A stretch of DNA of 64,000 bases from LMUY01 sp965199095 (GCA_965199095.1 CBDAQM010000007.1:937504-1001503); one strand, 5' to 3'. Shown: positions 17,397 through 26,910, counted from the stretch's first letter. The notes: generated by a model not told the origin, from the letters alone. A program made the numbers and translations.

Positions 17397-18392
17397 CTAA
17401 TAGGTTTCGAACATGCGGGTGATCTCGGCAGGGTCGTTCGTCACGGTCAAGGCCAGCGCCAGCAGCAGCCGCGCCTTTTGCGGGTTGAGGTTGTCCGCCA
17501 CCAGGAAGCCGCTTTGCGTCGCCCGCGTGCCGCGGAACGTCCGGCCGCTGCCGGCGCGGGTGGACTGTACCACCGTCACGCCGTCCTGCACGGCCTGCGT
17601 CAGCAACGCCGCGTCCGCGGTGCCGGGGAACCCCGGCGCGAACCCGGCGGAGACGATGCCCTTCGCCCCGGCGGCGATGAAGGCGCGCACGGCCGCCCCG
17701 TCCGAGCCGACATAGGCGTAGGCGATGTCCACCCGGGGCAGCGCATCCAGCGCGCGGATGTCGAACTCCGTATCCGGCATGCGGCGACGCAGCGGGGCGC
17801 GGTAGAACGCCACCCGGTCGCCATCCGCATGGCCCAGCGCGCCGAAATCCGGCGTTCGGAAGGTTTGCAGGCGGAAGGTGGAGGTCTTCGTCACCTCGCG
17901 CGCCGCGTGGATCTCGTCGTTCAGCAGCACCAGCACGCCCAAGCCGCGCGCCGCCGGGCTGGCGGCGACGCGCACGGCGTTGACCAGGTTCATGCCGGCA
18001 TCGGTCGACAGCGCGCTGGCCGGGCGCTGCGAGCCGACGATCACTACGGGCACGCTGACCTTCAGCGTCAGGTTCAGGAAATACGCCGTCTCCTCGATGG
18101 AGGCGGTGCCGTGGCCGATCACGATGCCGGCCAAATCCGGATGGTCGGCCACCAGCGTGTCGCACAGCAGGACCAGCCGCTTCCAGGCGTCGAAATAGAT
18201 GTTGTGGCTTGGGATGTTGTCGAAATTGACCGGGATGACGTCCGCCGCGTCCGCCCATTGCGGGAACATCGCCGCGATGGCGTCGGCCTGCATGCGGTTT
18301 TCCGACGCGCCGTAATCCAGGATGTCCAGCGGCCCGGCGCCAAGCGAGGCGATCGTGCCACCAGTGCCGATGAACGCGACCTTCGGCTTCAT
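17397..18392 (-). CDS. L-asparaginase/glutaminase family protein (divergent)
   Basis: A 331-residue asparaginase-fold protein, starting at 18392 where M-K-P-K-V-A-F immediately precedes the first catalytic loop G-T-G-G-T-I-A-S (Thr13). The second loop reads G-H-G-T-A-S-I-E-E instead of the usual H-G-T-D-T-x-E-E, so Thr96 is kept but the following Asp is Ala97. The A-A-R-E-V-T-K-T segment carries the expected Lys. Most likely it is a hydrolase of an asparagine-like amide, from a subgroup that lacks the Asp. The start overlaps the upstream pseudogene stop, and an amidase with its partner follows on the same strand. Confidence 0.8.
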   Translation of the reverse strand: MKPKVAFIGTGGTIASLGAGPLDILDYGASENRMQADAIAAMFPQWADAADVIPVNFDNIPSHNIYFDAWKRLVLLCDTLVADHPDLAGIVIGHGTASIEETAYFLNLTLKVSVPVVIVGSQRPASALSTDAGMNLVNAVRVAASPAARGLGVLVLLNDEIHAAREVTKTSTFRLQTFRTPDFGALGHADGDRVAFYRAPLRRRMPDTEFDIRALDALPRVDIAYAYVGSDGAAVRAFIAAGAKGIVSAGFAPGFPGTADAALLTQAVQDGVTVVQSTRAGSGRTFRGTRATQSGFLVADNLNPQKARLLLALALTVTNDPAEITRMFETY

Positions 18393-19207
18393 GCTGCGCG
18401 AAGCATGTCGGCGACCCGCAGGCACCGCGCCATGCGGTCGGGCGCCGGGTAGACCGGGTCGTACTCGTATTTCACGGGGTGGCCGTAATAGGCGGTGCCC
18501 GGCGGCAGGGTGGAGTACGCCTCCTCCATCAGCCCGCCCAGCAGCTCCTTCATGTCGCCGCGGTTGATCGCGTAGTTCGCCGCCCGGCGCACCCGCAGGT
18601 CCTTGAACGGGGAGGTGACGAAGTTCAGTTGGTAGGCCCAGACATGCCGGTAGATATTGGCGAAGATCTGCATGTTGGGCGTGAGGTCCTGGAACCAGTT
18701 CTGCGTCTGGACGAAGCCGTGGACCTTCGGCGACAGCGCGCGCGGGTTCAGGTCGTGCACGACGAAGATCATCAGCGCCTGCTCCGACTCGTACTCATAG
18801 GCGTTCCAGTCCATGACGTCGAGCGTGACCTGGAACCCGGCATCCTCCAATTGCTGCTTCACCAGCTCGTTCATCGACGGCGACTGCATCTGGCCGGAGC
18901 CGGAGGTCGAGATCGCGAGCGTGATCTTGCACGGCAGGCAACCCGCTTCCTTCAGCAGCGCGCGCGCCTTGGCCTTGTCGTATTTGTAGACGGCCGGGTG
19001 CCCGTAATACGGCATGATCGGCGGCACCTCAAAGCGGAAGCCTTCGAAGCCCTGGTCCGGGTTGCCCGTGGTGACCGGGAGGTCGCCTGCGGTCATCGCG
19101 ACCGTCAGCACGCCCGCGGCATGGGCGTTTGGGGATGCCGCCAACCCACCGGCAAGCAAGCCGAACCCAGCGAACCAGGCGACAAGTTTGTGGGCCAAGC
19201 GCGTCAT
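18389..19207 (-). pseudogene. Rearranged ABC substrate-binding protein (family 5) remnant
   Basis: A 272-codon frame with an intact signal peptide (1-31) but family-5 binding-protein segments in the wrong order and about half the normal length. After the N-terminal T-T-G-N-P-D-Q-G-F-E-G-F-R-F comes A-K-A-R-A-L-L-K-E-A-G-C, then an extreme C-terminal-type block (F-V-V-H-D-L-N-P-R-A), and only then L-R-V-R-R-A-A-N-Y-A-I-N-R, which normally precedes A-L-L-K-E-A-G. A Y-Y-G-H-P-x-x-Y-x-Y-D motif occurs twice at the junctions. It is open but unlikely to fold. The last 20 residues look foreign. Confidence 0.75.
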
Positions 19208-19437
19208 TCCGCCTCCACCACAATGCCATAAGCCCTAGTCTAGCCGCGGTGCAGCATAGCGGCACGGTTAATTTGCGGGCAACTGCCATGTAATAAACCA
19301 AAACGGCTCATTAATAGTGCTATCAATGCTGTATTTCGTGCAGTCCGGCGATTAGAAAGGCGTTCCTGCGGCGCCAGAATTATCCCATTCTGCCATACCG
19401 CAAGGCTCTACCCCAACAGAGCTCATACCCGCTCGCG

Positions 19438-20331
19438 TCAGGCTAATTCGTGCGACATCTTGGCAATGTCGGCGAGCAGCCCCGGACCACTTGGGCGCCA
19501 GCCCAACCGCTCCTGCGTGAGTTCGCTCGACGCCGACATGTCCTTGCCCACGAACGCCGACAGCCAGGTGAAATGGGCCTCCGCCTCGTCCGGCGTCATG
19601 GATATGACCGGCACTCCGACGCGCCGGCCGACGGCGTCGGCGATGTCGCGAAACGGGATCGCGCCTTCGTCCGTGGCATGATAGCGAGCCCCTGGTTCCC
19701 GCCGCTCCAGCGCGAGCCGGAATAGGTGGGCCGTATCCGATACGTGCGCTCCAGACCAGCAGTTCATGCCCTCGCCGACATAAGCCGAAACCCCTTTTCT
19801 GCGTGCGAGCGCGATCACCTCAGTCACCAGGCCCTGCTTTTTCGTGTCATGGATCTGAGAAAGGCGCACCACCGACACGTTGATGCCACGCTCGGACAGC
19901 ACGCGTCCGGCCAGCTCGGATGCGACGCGCGGATTTGGGTGGTCGGAATTGAAATAATCCTCTGTCGCCGGCTGTCCCGGCCTGGCCGCACCCATGGCGG
20001 TGCCCGACGTGATGATGAGTGGGCGTTCGGACCCTTCCAGAGCCGAACCCAGCGCCTCGATGGCCCGCTTGTCCTTCTGGCAGTTCTCCACGAAGTGCGC
20101 GAAGTTGTGGTCGAAAGCGGTGTGGATAATGGCATCGCAGCCGGCCGCTCCACTCCGCAGGCTTTCGAGGTCCTCGATATCGCCGCGATGGGCTTCGGCG
20201 CCGGCAGCAGCGAGCGCCTTCATGCCGGACTCCGAGCGTGTCAGCCCGACGACCTGGTGTCCGGCCGCAAGCAACTCAGGAACGATGGTCGACCCGATGA
20301 AACCAGTAGAGCCGGTAAGGAAGACGCGCAT
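19438..20331 (-). CDS. NAD(P)-dependent epimerase/reductase (extended/atypical SDR)
   Basis: A 297-residue Rossmann protein with M-R-V-F-L-T-G-S-T-G-F-I-G at its start. The ATG at 20331 is chosen because GGAG lies 8 nt upstream and the nucleotide-binding loop follows directly; the two ATGs 42-45 nt upstream lack a ribosome site. R-G-D-I-E-D-L-E-S-L matches the NAD-contact acidic segment. The substrate is unknown; close relatives are annotated as NAD-dependent epimerase/dehydratase or SDR reductases induced by toxic carbonyls. It is divergent from an XRE regulator that probably controls it. Confidence 0.82.
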   Translation of the reverse strand: MRVFLTGSTGFIGSTIVPELLAAGHQVVGLTRSESGMKALAAAGAEAHRGDIEDLESLRSGAAGCDAIIHTAFDHNFAHFVENCQKDKRAIEALGSALEGSERPLIITSGTAMGAARPGQPATEDYFNSDHPNPRVASELAGRVLSERGINVSVVRLSQIHDTKKQGLVTEVIALARRKGVSAYVGEGMNCWSGAHVSDTAHLFRLALERREPGARYHATDEGAIPFRDIADAVGRRVGVPVISMTPDEAEAHFTWLSAFVGKDMSASSELTQERLGWRPSGPGLLADIAKMSHELA

Positions 20332-20379
20332 TGCAAGTGCTCCGGTGTTGTTGACCGGTTCTGTCGTGCTCATCATCGT

Positions 20380-20396
20380 AGGTAAAGTAGTGACCT
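20380..20396. promoter_or_regulatory. Candidate operator between divergent SDR and XRE genes
   Basis: AGGTAA-agtag-TGACCT is an inverted repeat with 5 of 6 matching positions per arm. It lies in the 95-bp divergent spacer, just upstream of a TATTAT -10-like box (20402-20407) facing the regulator gene. Position and symmetry fit autoregulation by the XRE protein and control of the SDR gene; this is inference. Confidence 0.35.
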
Positions 20397-20426
20397 TATC
20401 GTATTATAGACGCTAACAGGATCAGC

Positions 20427-21248
20427 ATGGAATCCAAGTCCGACAACCCACTGGGAAACTACCTACGGGACCGCCGAACCCGTCTTGATCCTTCAGCTCT
20501 CGGTTTCTCGGCCAAGCGTCGCCGGACCTCCGGCTTGCGCAGGGAAGAGGTGGCGCAGCGCGCCAACATCAGTCCGACCTGGTACACATGGCTTGAGCAA
20601 GGCCGGGGAGGCGCCCCATCGACGGATGTGTTGAACCGCATCGCCAACGGCCTGATGCTGACCGAAACCGAGCGCGAACACCTCTTCATGCTCGGCCTGG
20701 GTCATCCACCGGAGGTTCGTTACAAACCCGCCGAGGGCGTGACGCCACGGTTGCAACGGCTGCTGGATACGCTTGAGGTCAGTCCTGCGATCATCAAGAC
20801 TGCAACCTGGGACGTCATTGCATGGAACCGTGCGGCGGCACTCGTGCTCACGGATTATGGCCAACTCCCCGCGCAACAGCGGAACATCCTCAGGCTTGTG
20901 TTCGGCAACCCCCATATCCGAGCCGCCCAGGAAGATTGGGAAAGCATGGCCCGCTTCGTGGTAGGAGCGTTCAGGGCGGATGCAGCGCGCGCCGGCGCCG
21001 TCTCCGAGGTCGGCCAACTGGTAGCGGAGCTTTGCGCGACAAGCCCCGAGTTCGAAGCCTTTTGGCGCGATAACGACGTTCGTGTTCACGGCGAGGGCAC
21101 CAAGCGGCTACGGCACGCAACTCTCGGCGCGATCGAACTGGAATACTCCGGGTTTGCCGTCGATGGCCGGCCTGACCTGGGCATGATCGTCTACAACCCG
21201 GTTGATTGCTCTGTCGCTGAGCGTATCCGTTCGCTCTTGCGCTCATGA
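20427..21248 (+). CDS. XRE-family transcriptional regulator with MmyB-like ligand domain
   Basis: A 273-residue regulator. The N-terminal helix-turn-helix spans about residues 9-65 (R-T-S-G-L-R-R-E-E-V-A-Q-R-A-N-I-S, then W-Y-T-W-L-E-Q-G-R). The C-terminal domain starts with R-L-Q-R-L-L-D-T-L and has W-D-V-I-A-W-N-R-A-A, typical of the MmyB-like/PAS-related domain of this family. In many bacteria such regulators repress a divergent SDR or oxidoreductase gene, matching the layout here. Confidence 0.9.
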   Translation: MESKSDNPLGNYLRDRRTRLDPSALGFSAKRRRTSGLRREEVAQRANISPTWYTWLEQGRGGAPSTDVLNRIANGLMLTETEREHLFMLGLGHPPEVRYKPAEGVTPRLQRLLDTLEVSPAIIKTATWDVIAWNRAAALVLTDYGQLPAQQRNILRLVFGNPHIRAAQEDWESMARFVVGAFRADAARAGAVSEVGQLVAELCATSPEFEAFWRDNDVRVHGEGTKRLRHATLGAIELEYSGFAVDGRPDLGMIVYNPVDCSVAERIRSLLRS

Positions 21249-21423
21249 TCCACGGCGATGAATGTGCTGCGGGTATGTGGCTTAAACACGTATGTGGCGG
21301 CTTGTTTCGGCCTTGTGCGGCTAATTTAGCCAGCTAACTGACCCGCTTTTCCCGGTTGGACCGCATTTTCCATTCGGCTGCTATCGGACCCCCACGGACA
21401 AGGCTGGCCCCCTGGCGGGCAGA

Positions 21424-24042
21424 GTGGTGAGCTTGGGCATGGATGATTTCGTCGGGACGATCGCCTTCGTTCTCCTGATTGCCGGGATTGGATGGCTGCT
21501 CGGCATCGTGGGCTATTTCCGCGCCAACCGCGCGATTGCGGAGCTGAGACAGCTTCGCGCCGTCCTTGCCGCACAAGGCGCGCCGCCGGCGGAACGGGCT
21601 GTGTGGACCGCGCCGATCGATCACGACGTTGCTGCCCCCGAAGCCGCCGCCGCCGCCCAACCGGTCCAGGACGAGCCGTTTGCGCCGCCGCGGCCACGCC
21701 GTGATTGGGAGGAGCTGCTGACGGCCAAATGGGGCGTCTGGCTGGGTGCGGCCGCCCTGCTGCTGTCCGGCGTGTTCCTGGTGCGTTATGCCGCCGACGA
21801 GGGGCTGCTGGGCCCTCCCGTCCGCTGCGGTGTCGCGGTGCTGTTGGCGGTGGCGCTGATCGCGGCGGCGGAATGGCTGCGCCGGCGGTCCGCCGGCCCG
21901 GCGCGGCTGCCGGATTACGCCCCGGGGGCGCTCGCGGCGGGCGGCGTGGCGGTGCTGTTCGCCGCGGCCTACCTGGCTGGCCCGCTGTACAACATGGTGG
22001 ACGGCCTGGTGGCCTTCGCCTTGCTGGCGGCTGCCTCGCTGGCCGGGCTGGCCTTGTCGCTGCGCATGGGGCAGTTGGTGGCAGCCGTCGGCCTGGTCGG
22101 CGCGTTCGTCACGCCGCTCCTGGTGCAGACGGGTGCGCCGTCGCTGCCGGGCCTGTTCAGCTACCTGCTGTTTGCCGCCGCCGCCGCGCTGGCGGTGATG
22201 CGCTACACGGCCTGGGTTTGGCTGGGCTGGGCCACGATGGTGGCGGGCGCGGGATTCGTGCTGCTCATCATCGTCGTCACCGGCGCCGACGCGGATTTAT
22301 GGGCGCCCGCTTTGTTCCTGCCGGCCGTGGCGCTGCTTGCGCTTTGGCTGCTGCCCGGCGCCGCGCTGGACCATCGGCTCGGCCGCCGGCTCGCCTACCT
22401 GCCGGTGGCGGCATTGGCGAGCGCCGGGTTGCTGCTGTCCTTCGCCATGCCGGATGCCGCCGTGACGCAGGCGGGCGTGCTGCTGCTCGTGGCGCTGACG
22501 GTCGCCAAGGCCGCGACGGAGCCGCGGCTGGACCGGTTGTCCTGGCTGGGCGCCGCCGTGTTCCTGGTGCTGGTGGCGGGCTGGGGGCTGCCGCCATGGC
22601 GCCCCACCGGGGAGGCCATCACGGCGGGCGGCTCGGTCATCGCCGTGCTGCCGGGGGCCTGGGCGCCGGCAGCGTTGCGCCCGCTGCTGCTGACGGCGGC
22701 CATCGTGGCCGCATTGTTCTTCGCCGCCGGGCTGTGGGGGGAGCGGCGACGCCCCAACCCGCTGCGTTGGAGCGCCCTGGCCGCTGCCGTTCCGGTGCTG
22801 GCGGTGGCGATCCTCTACGCGCGCGTGGCGGCGTTCCAGCCGGACGATCTTTGGGCCGCCGCGGCCCTGGGCGTGGCGGTGCTCGGGACGCTCGCCGCTT
22901 CGGCTGCACGGCGGGAGGGCGATGGCGCGCGGGCCGGCGCGCATGCGGCGGGCGCCACCGCGGCGCTGGCGCTGGGTTGCGCCTGCGTGCTGACGGCGCA
23001 GTGGCTGACGGTCGGGCTGGCGCTGTTCGTGCCGGCCCTGGCGGCGATCGAGCACAAGGCCGACCTGCCGCCGCTGCGCCGCGTGGCGCTGGCCGTGGCG
23101 GCCGTGGCGGCGTGCCGGCTGTTGCTGAACCCGTCCGTGCTGCAGGAGGCGACGGGGCAGCCGATCGTGCTGGACGGGCTGCTGCCGGCCTATGGCGTCG
23201 CAGCCGCGGGGTTCGCCGTCGCCTCCCGCATGTTCCGCCGCCGCACGGACGACCTGGTCGTCGCCGTCCTGGAACTGTGCAGCGCTGCCTTCGTCGCGGC
23301 GCTTGTGCTGCTGGAGGTGCGGCAATGGGCTACCGGACGCCAGCCGGCCGCGCTGGAGACGAGCTTCCTGGAAATCGCGATGGATGTCAGCGCACTCGCG
23401 CTGCTGTCGCTGTTCGCCATGCACCTGCAGATGCGCACGGGACGCGCCATGCTTGGCTGGGCCGGCCGCGTCGGCGGGTGCATGGCGTTGGCGGGCGGCG
23501 TCGGGTTGTTGCTGGTCAACCCGGCGTTCGATTCGGACGCGAACGCGGGCGGCGGCGTGGTGCTGAACGCGCTGCTTCCAGCCTACGCCATTCCGGCGGC
23601 CGTCATCGGCGTGGGGCTATGGATGCGGGCGGCCCCGCCGGGCAGCCGCAACAGCCTGCGAGGCTATGCCCTTGTGGCGGCGTTCGGCTACGTGACCTTG
23701 GCAGTCCGCCACGCGTTCCATCCCGATCACATGGCCTTGTCCGACGCCCCGATCGAGGATGCGGAGCTCTGGGCGTGGTCGGGGGCATGGCTGATGATCG
23801 GCCTGGTGCTCATGGCGATCGGCATCCTCACCCGGGAGAAAGCCCTTCGGCTGACTGCCCTGGCGCTCGTCGTGCTGACGAGCGCCAAGGTGTTCCTGAT
23901 CGATATGTCCGGGTTGGTGGGCTTGTGGCGGGTGCTCTCGTTCTTGGGCCTCGGGCTAACCCTGATCGCTTTGGGCGTCATCTACCGCCGCTTCGTCGCG
24001 CCGTCAGCACCGGGCGAACTGCAGCCCCGACCATCATCCTGA
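21424..24042 (+). CDS. DUF2339 multi-spanning membrane protein
   Basis: An 872-residue protein with one N-terminal helix, a Pro/Ala-rich linker (about residues 55-90), W-E-E-L-L-T-A-K-W-G-V-W-L-G-A-A-A-L at about 95-112 and then some 20 or more predicted membrane helices to the C-terminus. This architecture and the first helix of the core match DUF2339 proteins, which are unstudied inner-membrane proteins sometimes linked to envelope functions. The start could be GTG 21424, GTG 21427 or ATG 21439; none has a strong ribosome site. Confidence 0.85.
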   Translation: MVSLGMDDFVGTIAFVLLIAGIGWLLGIVGYFRANRAIAELRQLRAVLAAQGAPPAERAVWTAPIDHDVAAPEAAAAAQPVQDEPFAPPRPRRDWEELLTAKWGVWLGAAALLLSGVFLVRYAADEGLLGPPVRCGVAVLLAVALIAAAEWLRRRSAGPARLPDYAPGALAAGGVAVLFAAAYLAGPLYNMVDGLVAFALLAAASLAGLALSLRMGQLVAAVGLVGAFVTPLLVQTGAPSLPGLFSYLLFAAAAALAVMRYTAWVWLGWATMVAGAGFVLLIIVVTGADADLWAPALFLPAVALLALWLLPGAALDHRLGRRLAYLPVAALASAGLLLSFAMPDAAVTQAGVLLLVALTVAKAATEPRLDRLSWLGAAVFLVLVAGWGLPPWRPTGEAITAGGSVIAVLPGAWAPAALRPLLLTAAIVAALFFAAGLWGERRRPNPLRWSALAAAVPVLAVAILYARVAAFQPDDLWAAAALGVAVLGTLAASAARREGDGARAGAHAAGATAALALGCACVLTAQWLTVGLALFVPALAAIEHKADLPPLRRVALAVAAVAACRLLLNPSVLQEATGQPIVLDGLLPAYGVAAAGFAVASRMFRRRTDDLVVAVLELCSAAFVAALVLLEVRQWATGRQPAALETSFLEIAMDVSALALLSLFAMHLQMRTGRAMLGWAGRVGGCMALAGGVGLLLVNPAFDSDANAGGGVVLNALLPAYAIPAAVIGVGLWMRAAPPGSRNSLRGYALVAAFGYVTLAVRHAFHPDHMALSDAPIEDAELWAWSGAWLMIGLVLMAIGILTREKALRLTALALVVLTSAKVFLIDMSGLVGLWRVLSFLGLGLTLIALGVIYRRFVAPSAPGELQPRPSS

Positions 24043-24050
24043 GCGCCGCC

Positions 24051-24392
24051 TTACGGTGTACTCATGAATCCGGCGGTCAAATCATCACCGCTTCGCTCAG
24101 GCTGTCCGGCATAGTTGCGATACGCCGACTGCGCATACGGGCTGGCGACGGGCGCGTTCACCACGACCGGCACACCGAACACCCGCCCGATCGGCCGGTC
24201 ACCCTGTGCCGGCTCGGACCCGAAATTCTGGCCCGGATTGTCGAAGGAGCCGTTGCCGAGTTGCTCGTCAGGCCCAAGGGTTCTGGTCGAAGCGGCCACC
24301 GGCGTCTGCGCCAGCGCCGCGCCCGCCAGCGCGCAGCAAAGCGCCGAGCCAACCAATATCCGTCCGAGGCGCAATCCCGATCCAAATGACAT
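24051..24392 (-). CDS. Hypothetical exported protein (113 aa)
   Basis: A small protein with a signal peptide (about residues 1-29, I-L-V-G-S-A-L-C-C-A-L-A-G-A-A-L-A-Q) and a polar, low-complexity mature part rich in Gly, Pro, Ser and Asn. No domain is recognised. It lies convergent to the DUF2339 gene with 8 nt between the stop codons. Confidence 0.6.
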   Translation of the reverse strand: MSFGSGLRLGRILVGSALCCALAGAALAQTPVAASTRTLGPDEQLGNGSFDNPGQNFGSEPAQGDRPIGRVFGVPVVVNAPVASPYAQSAYRNYAGQPERSGDDLTAGFMSTP

Positions 24393-24490
24393 AGCCCATC
24401 CCCACCGACATCAGCCCCCGTCTCGGGGCTGTTACGGCATAAGGGACTATGGCTGCCGCCGTTCCTCGCTCACCATCATTTTAGCTGGGG

Positions 24491-25474
24491 TCAGGTGCTC
24501 CGGAGGCGGGAGGCCAGTTCCGGCATGTGGTCGGTCAGGTCACGGAGTTCGCGGCCCGCGAGGCCGAACGCGGCTGCGTCGACCGGGGTGTCCGACGCGA
24601 GCGCCGCCCGGATGAGGGCCATCGCCTGCCGCGACAACGACTTCGAGTGCAGCATGTAGTCTTCGAACGCCTCGTGGACGATCGGCACCCAGGCCTTGAC
24701 GATCGACAGGATCGCGTCGGCATAGGCCCGGATTTCATACTGGGCATGGGGGTCGGCGCGCAGGGCCAGGAAGCGGAGCAGGTTCCACAAATCCACCTTC
24801 CAGTAGAACTGCGTGTAGATGCCGATCGGCAGGTTGATCCGCGCCAATTCCCGCGCGACGCCGAGGCGGGACGGATCATCCGGCTCGCCCCCCTCCGTCT
24901 CGTTCAGCATCCACACGTAGTTGTCGTAGCAGCGGCTGGCGTCGTCGCGGAGGATCTGGATCACCCGGCGGGCCGCATCCTCGTCCAGCGTGTCGCCGCG
25001 GCCCTGCCGGTTGGCGCCGGACTGGGCGGCCACGGCATCCAGGGCAGGCACATAGAACTCCCCGTCGAGCACGGAGTAGCGGGCGGAGTACTCGTTGATC
25101 GAGGCGGTGCGGTGCCGGAACCATTGCCGCGTGACGAAGATCGGCGCCCGGACATGCAGCTTCAGGTCGCCGAGTTCGAAGGGCGTGGAGTGCCGGTTGC
25201 GCATGAGGTAGCGGATCAGCCCGCGGTCGCCCGACACCTGCCTGGTGCCGCGCCCGAAGGAGACGCGGGCGCCTTGGACCACCGCCGCATCGTCGCCCAT
25301 GTAGTCGACCACGCGGACGAAGCCCTGGTCCAGCACGGGCAGCGGGCGGAACATCAACGCCTCCAGCGCCGGGGAGGTCGGCCGCCGCGTGGTCGACATC
25401 GCCGCCCTGGCGTCGTCGATCTCCTGCTCCTGGGCCGTGGTGAGGTGGCCGGCGGCTGGGTGCTGGTTGCTCAA
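24491..25474 (-). CDS. thyX: FAD-dependent thymidylate synthase ThyX
   Basis: A 327-residue protein with the ThyX motif R-H-R-T-A-S-I-N-E-Y-S-A-R-Y-S (RHRx7S type), preceded by F-V-T-R-Q-W-F. It methylates dUMP to dTMP using methylene-tetrahydrofolate, FAD and NADPH as a tetramer in the cytosol. An N-terminal extension of about 35 residues precedes the conserved start of the fold; an internal ATG (M-S-T-T-R-R) is an alternative start. No thyA is seen in the window. Confidence 0.95.
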   Translation of the reverse strand: MSNQHPAAGHLTTAQEQEIDDARAAMSTTRRPTSPALEALMFRPLPVLDQGFVRVVDYMGDDAAVVQGARVSFGRGTRQVSGDRGLIRYLMRNRHSTPFELGDLKLHVRAPIFVTRQWFRHRTASINEYSARYSVLDGEFYVPALDAVAAQSGANRQGRGDTLDEDAARRVIQILRDDASRCYDNYVWMLNETEGGEPDDPSRLGVARELARINLPIGIYTQFYWKVDLWNLLRFLALRADPHAQYEIRAYADAILSIVKAWVPIVHEAFEDYMLHSKSLSRQAMALIRAALASDTPVDAAAFGLAGRELRDLTDHMPELASRLRST

Positions 25475-25902
25475 GCTGAACTCCGCGAATCGAGGCCGCC
25501 ACCTTATAGCGCGGGCTGGGGCGAAATGGGCGTGAAGCCCCTACCATTCCGCTCGATGATCGCCTATGTTGGTGGGGCTGGCTTGCCAGATATGGCGATA
25601 AACGATGCGTGGAATAATCGTTGTGGACCCGGGGGCAGTACTCGGCGTCTCCACCATCTCCGCGATGGGCTATGGGGACGAAATAGGCTCGACACGCGTG
25701 GTAAAGACGTATTTTTCGCTCGGCATTGTACCGCCGTCATCGGGCTATATTACAAGTGCCAATGACAATCATGAGGCATTCGCAGTCGCAGCGTAAGTTG
25801 CGATAGACGCGGTTCGGGGGGCACCGGGCAACAGAAGCCCCCCACTCTTGCGTTTTGCCCGTCGAAGACTGACATCCAGTGCCGGATTGCGGTGGGGGTG
25901 TC
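25475..25902. other. 428-bp intergenic region without a convincing gene
   Basis: The spacer between the divergently transcribed thyX and the luciferase-like gene. It is less GC-rich than its surroundings and holds a 63-codon open frame (25605-25796) without a ribosome site or recognisable motif, and a GC hairpin at 25816-25843. No RNA gene was recognised. It probably carries both promoters and perhaps decayed coding DNA. Confidence 0.4.
25816..25843 (+). terminator. GC hairpin, possible terminator
   Basis: GGGGGGC (25816-25822) pairs with GCCCCCC (25837-25843) across a 14-nt loop, followed by a weak T-containing tract. There is no clear gene for it to end, so it may instead be a leader structure of the downstream gene. 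Confidence 0.3.
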
Positions 25903-26910
25903 ATGCAAGCGTTTTCGGTGCTCGACCTGGCTCCGGTGCCGCAGGGTTCGGACGTTGCGGACGCGCTGCACAATTCGCTGGATCTGGCGCAGCATGCCGA
26001 GCGATGGGGCTATCGCCGCTATTGGCTGGCGGAGCACCACAACATGATCGGCATCGCCAGCGCGGCGACGGCTGTGACCGTCGGCTACGTGGCGGGCGGC
26101 ACCCACCGCATCCGCGTCGGCGCCGGCGGCATCATGCTGCCGAACCACGCGCCGATGGTCATCGCGGAGCAGTTCGGCACGCTGGAGGCGTTGTATCCCG
26201 GCCGCATCGACCTCGGGCTCGGGCGGGCGCCGGGTTCGGACGGCTATACGCAGCGGGCCCTGCGCCGCGATCCGGATTCGGCTGAGCACTTCCCGCAGGA
26301 CGTGGCGGAGCTGCAGGCGCTGTTCGGACCGGTGCAGCCCGGGCAGCGGGTGCAGGCGGTGCCGGGCGGCGGGACCAACGTGCCGCTATGGATCCTCGGT
26401 TCCTCGCTGTACGGCGCGCAGGTGGCGGCGCATTTCGGCCTGCCGTACGCCTTCGCCTCCCACTTCGCACCGGACGCGCTCAGCATGGCCTTGCAGGTGT
26501 ACCGCGAGCGGTTCCAGCCGTCGGCGCAACTGGACCGGCCGCATGCCATGGTGGGGGCAAACGTCATCGCCGCCGAGACGGACGCCGCGGCACGGCGGCT
26601 GTTCACCTCCGTGCAGCAGAGCTTCACCAATATGTTCCGCGGCACGCGGGGCAAGCTGCCGCCGCCGATCGACGATATCGAGGGGTATTGGACGCCGGCG
26701 GAGAAGATGCAGGCGTCCGGCATGCTGGCCTGCTCGTTCGTCGGGTCGCCGGCGACGCTGCGGCATGACTTGGGCCAGTTCCTGGAGGAGACGCAGGCGG
26801 ACGAGGTGATGGTGGCCGGCGCAATCCATGACCACCGGGCGCGGCTGCGGTCCTACGAGCTCCTGGCGGAGCTGGCCCCGTCGCTGATCCGCCAGCACGC
26901 CATGGCGTGA
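25903..26910 (+). CDS. Luciferase-like FMN-dependent monooxygenase (MsnO8-type)
   Basis: A 335-residue LLM-class flavoprotein: F-S-V-L-D-L-A-P-V at its start, A-E-H-H-N-M at about 45-50, G-G-I-M-L-P-N-H-A-P, E-Q-F-G-T-L-E-A-L-Y-P-G-R-I-D-L-G-L-G-R-A-P-G. The last run is the hallmark of the MsnO8/YhbW subgroup of alkanal-monooxygenase-like proteins. The ATG at 25903 is preferred over GTG 25879 because conservation begins there. The substrate is unknown. The following gene overlaps its stop (GTGA). Confidence 0.9.
   Translation: MQAFSVLDLAPVPQGSDVADALHNSLDLAQHAERWGYRRYWLAEHHNMIGIASAATAVTVGYVAGGTHRIRVGAGGIMLPNHAPMVIAEQFGTLEALYPGRIDLGLGRAPGSDGYTQRALRRDPDSAEHFPQDVAELQALFGPVQPGQRVQAVPGGGTNVPLWILGSSLYGAQVAAHFGLPYAFASHFAPDALSMALQVYRERFQPSAQLDRPHAMVGANVIAAETDAAARRLFTSVQQSFTNMFRGTRGKLPPPIDDIEGYWTPAEKMQASGMLACSFVGSPATLRHDLGQFLEETQADEVMVAGAIHDHRARLRSYELLAELAPSLIRQHAMA

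Noticed and set aside
22297..23424. 375-codon minus-strand open frame
   Set aside because: Antisense to the transmembrane DUF2339 gene; low-complexity His/Arg/Gln product.
25605..25796. 63-codon ORF between thyX and the luciferase-like gene
   Set aside because: No ribosome site, no domain and no neighbour link; kept only as part of the intergenic note.
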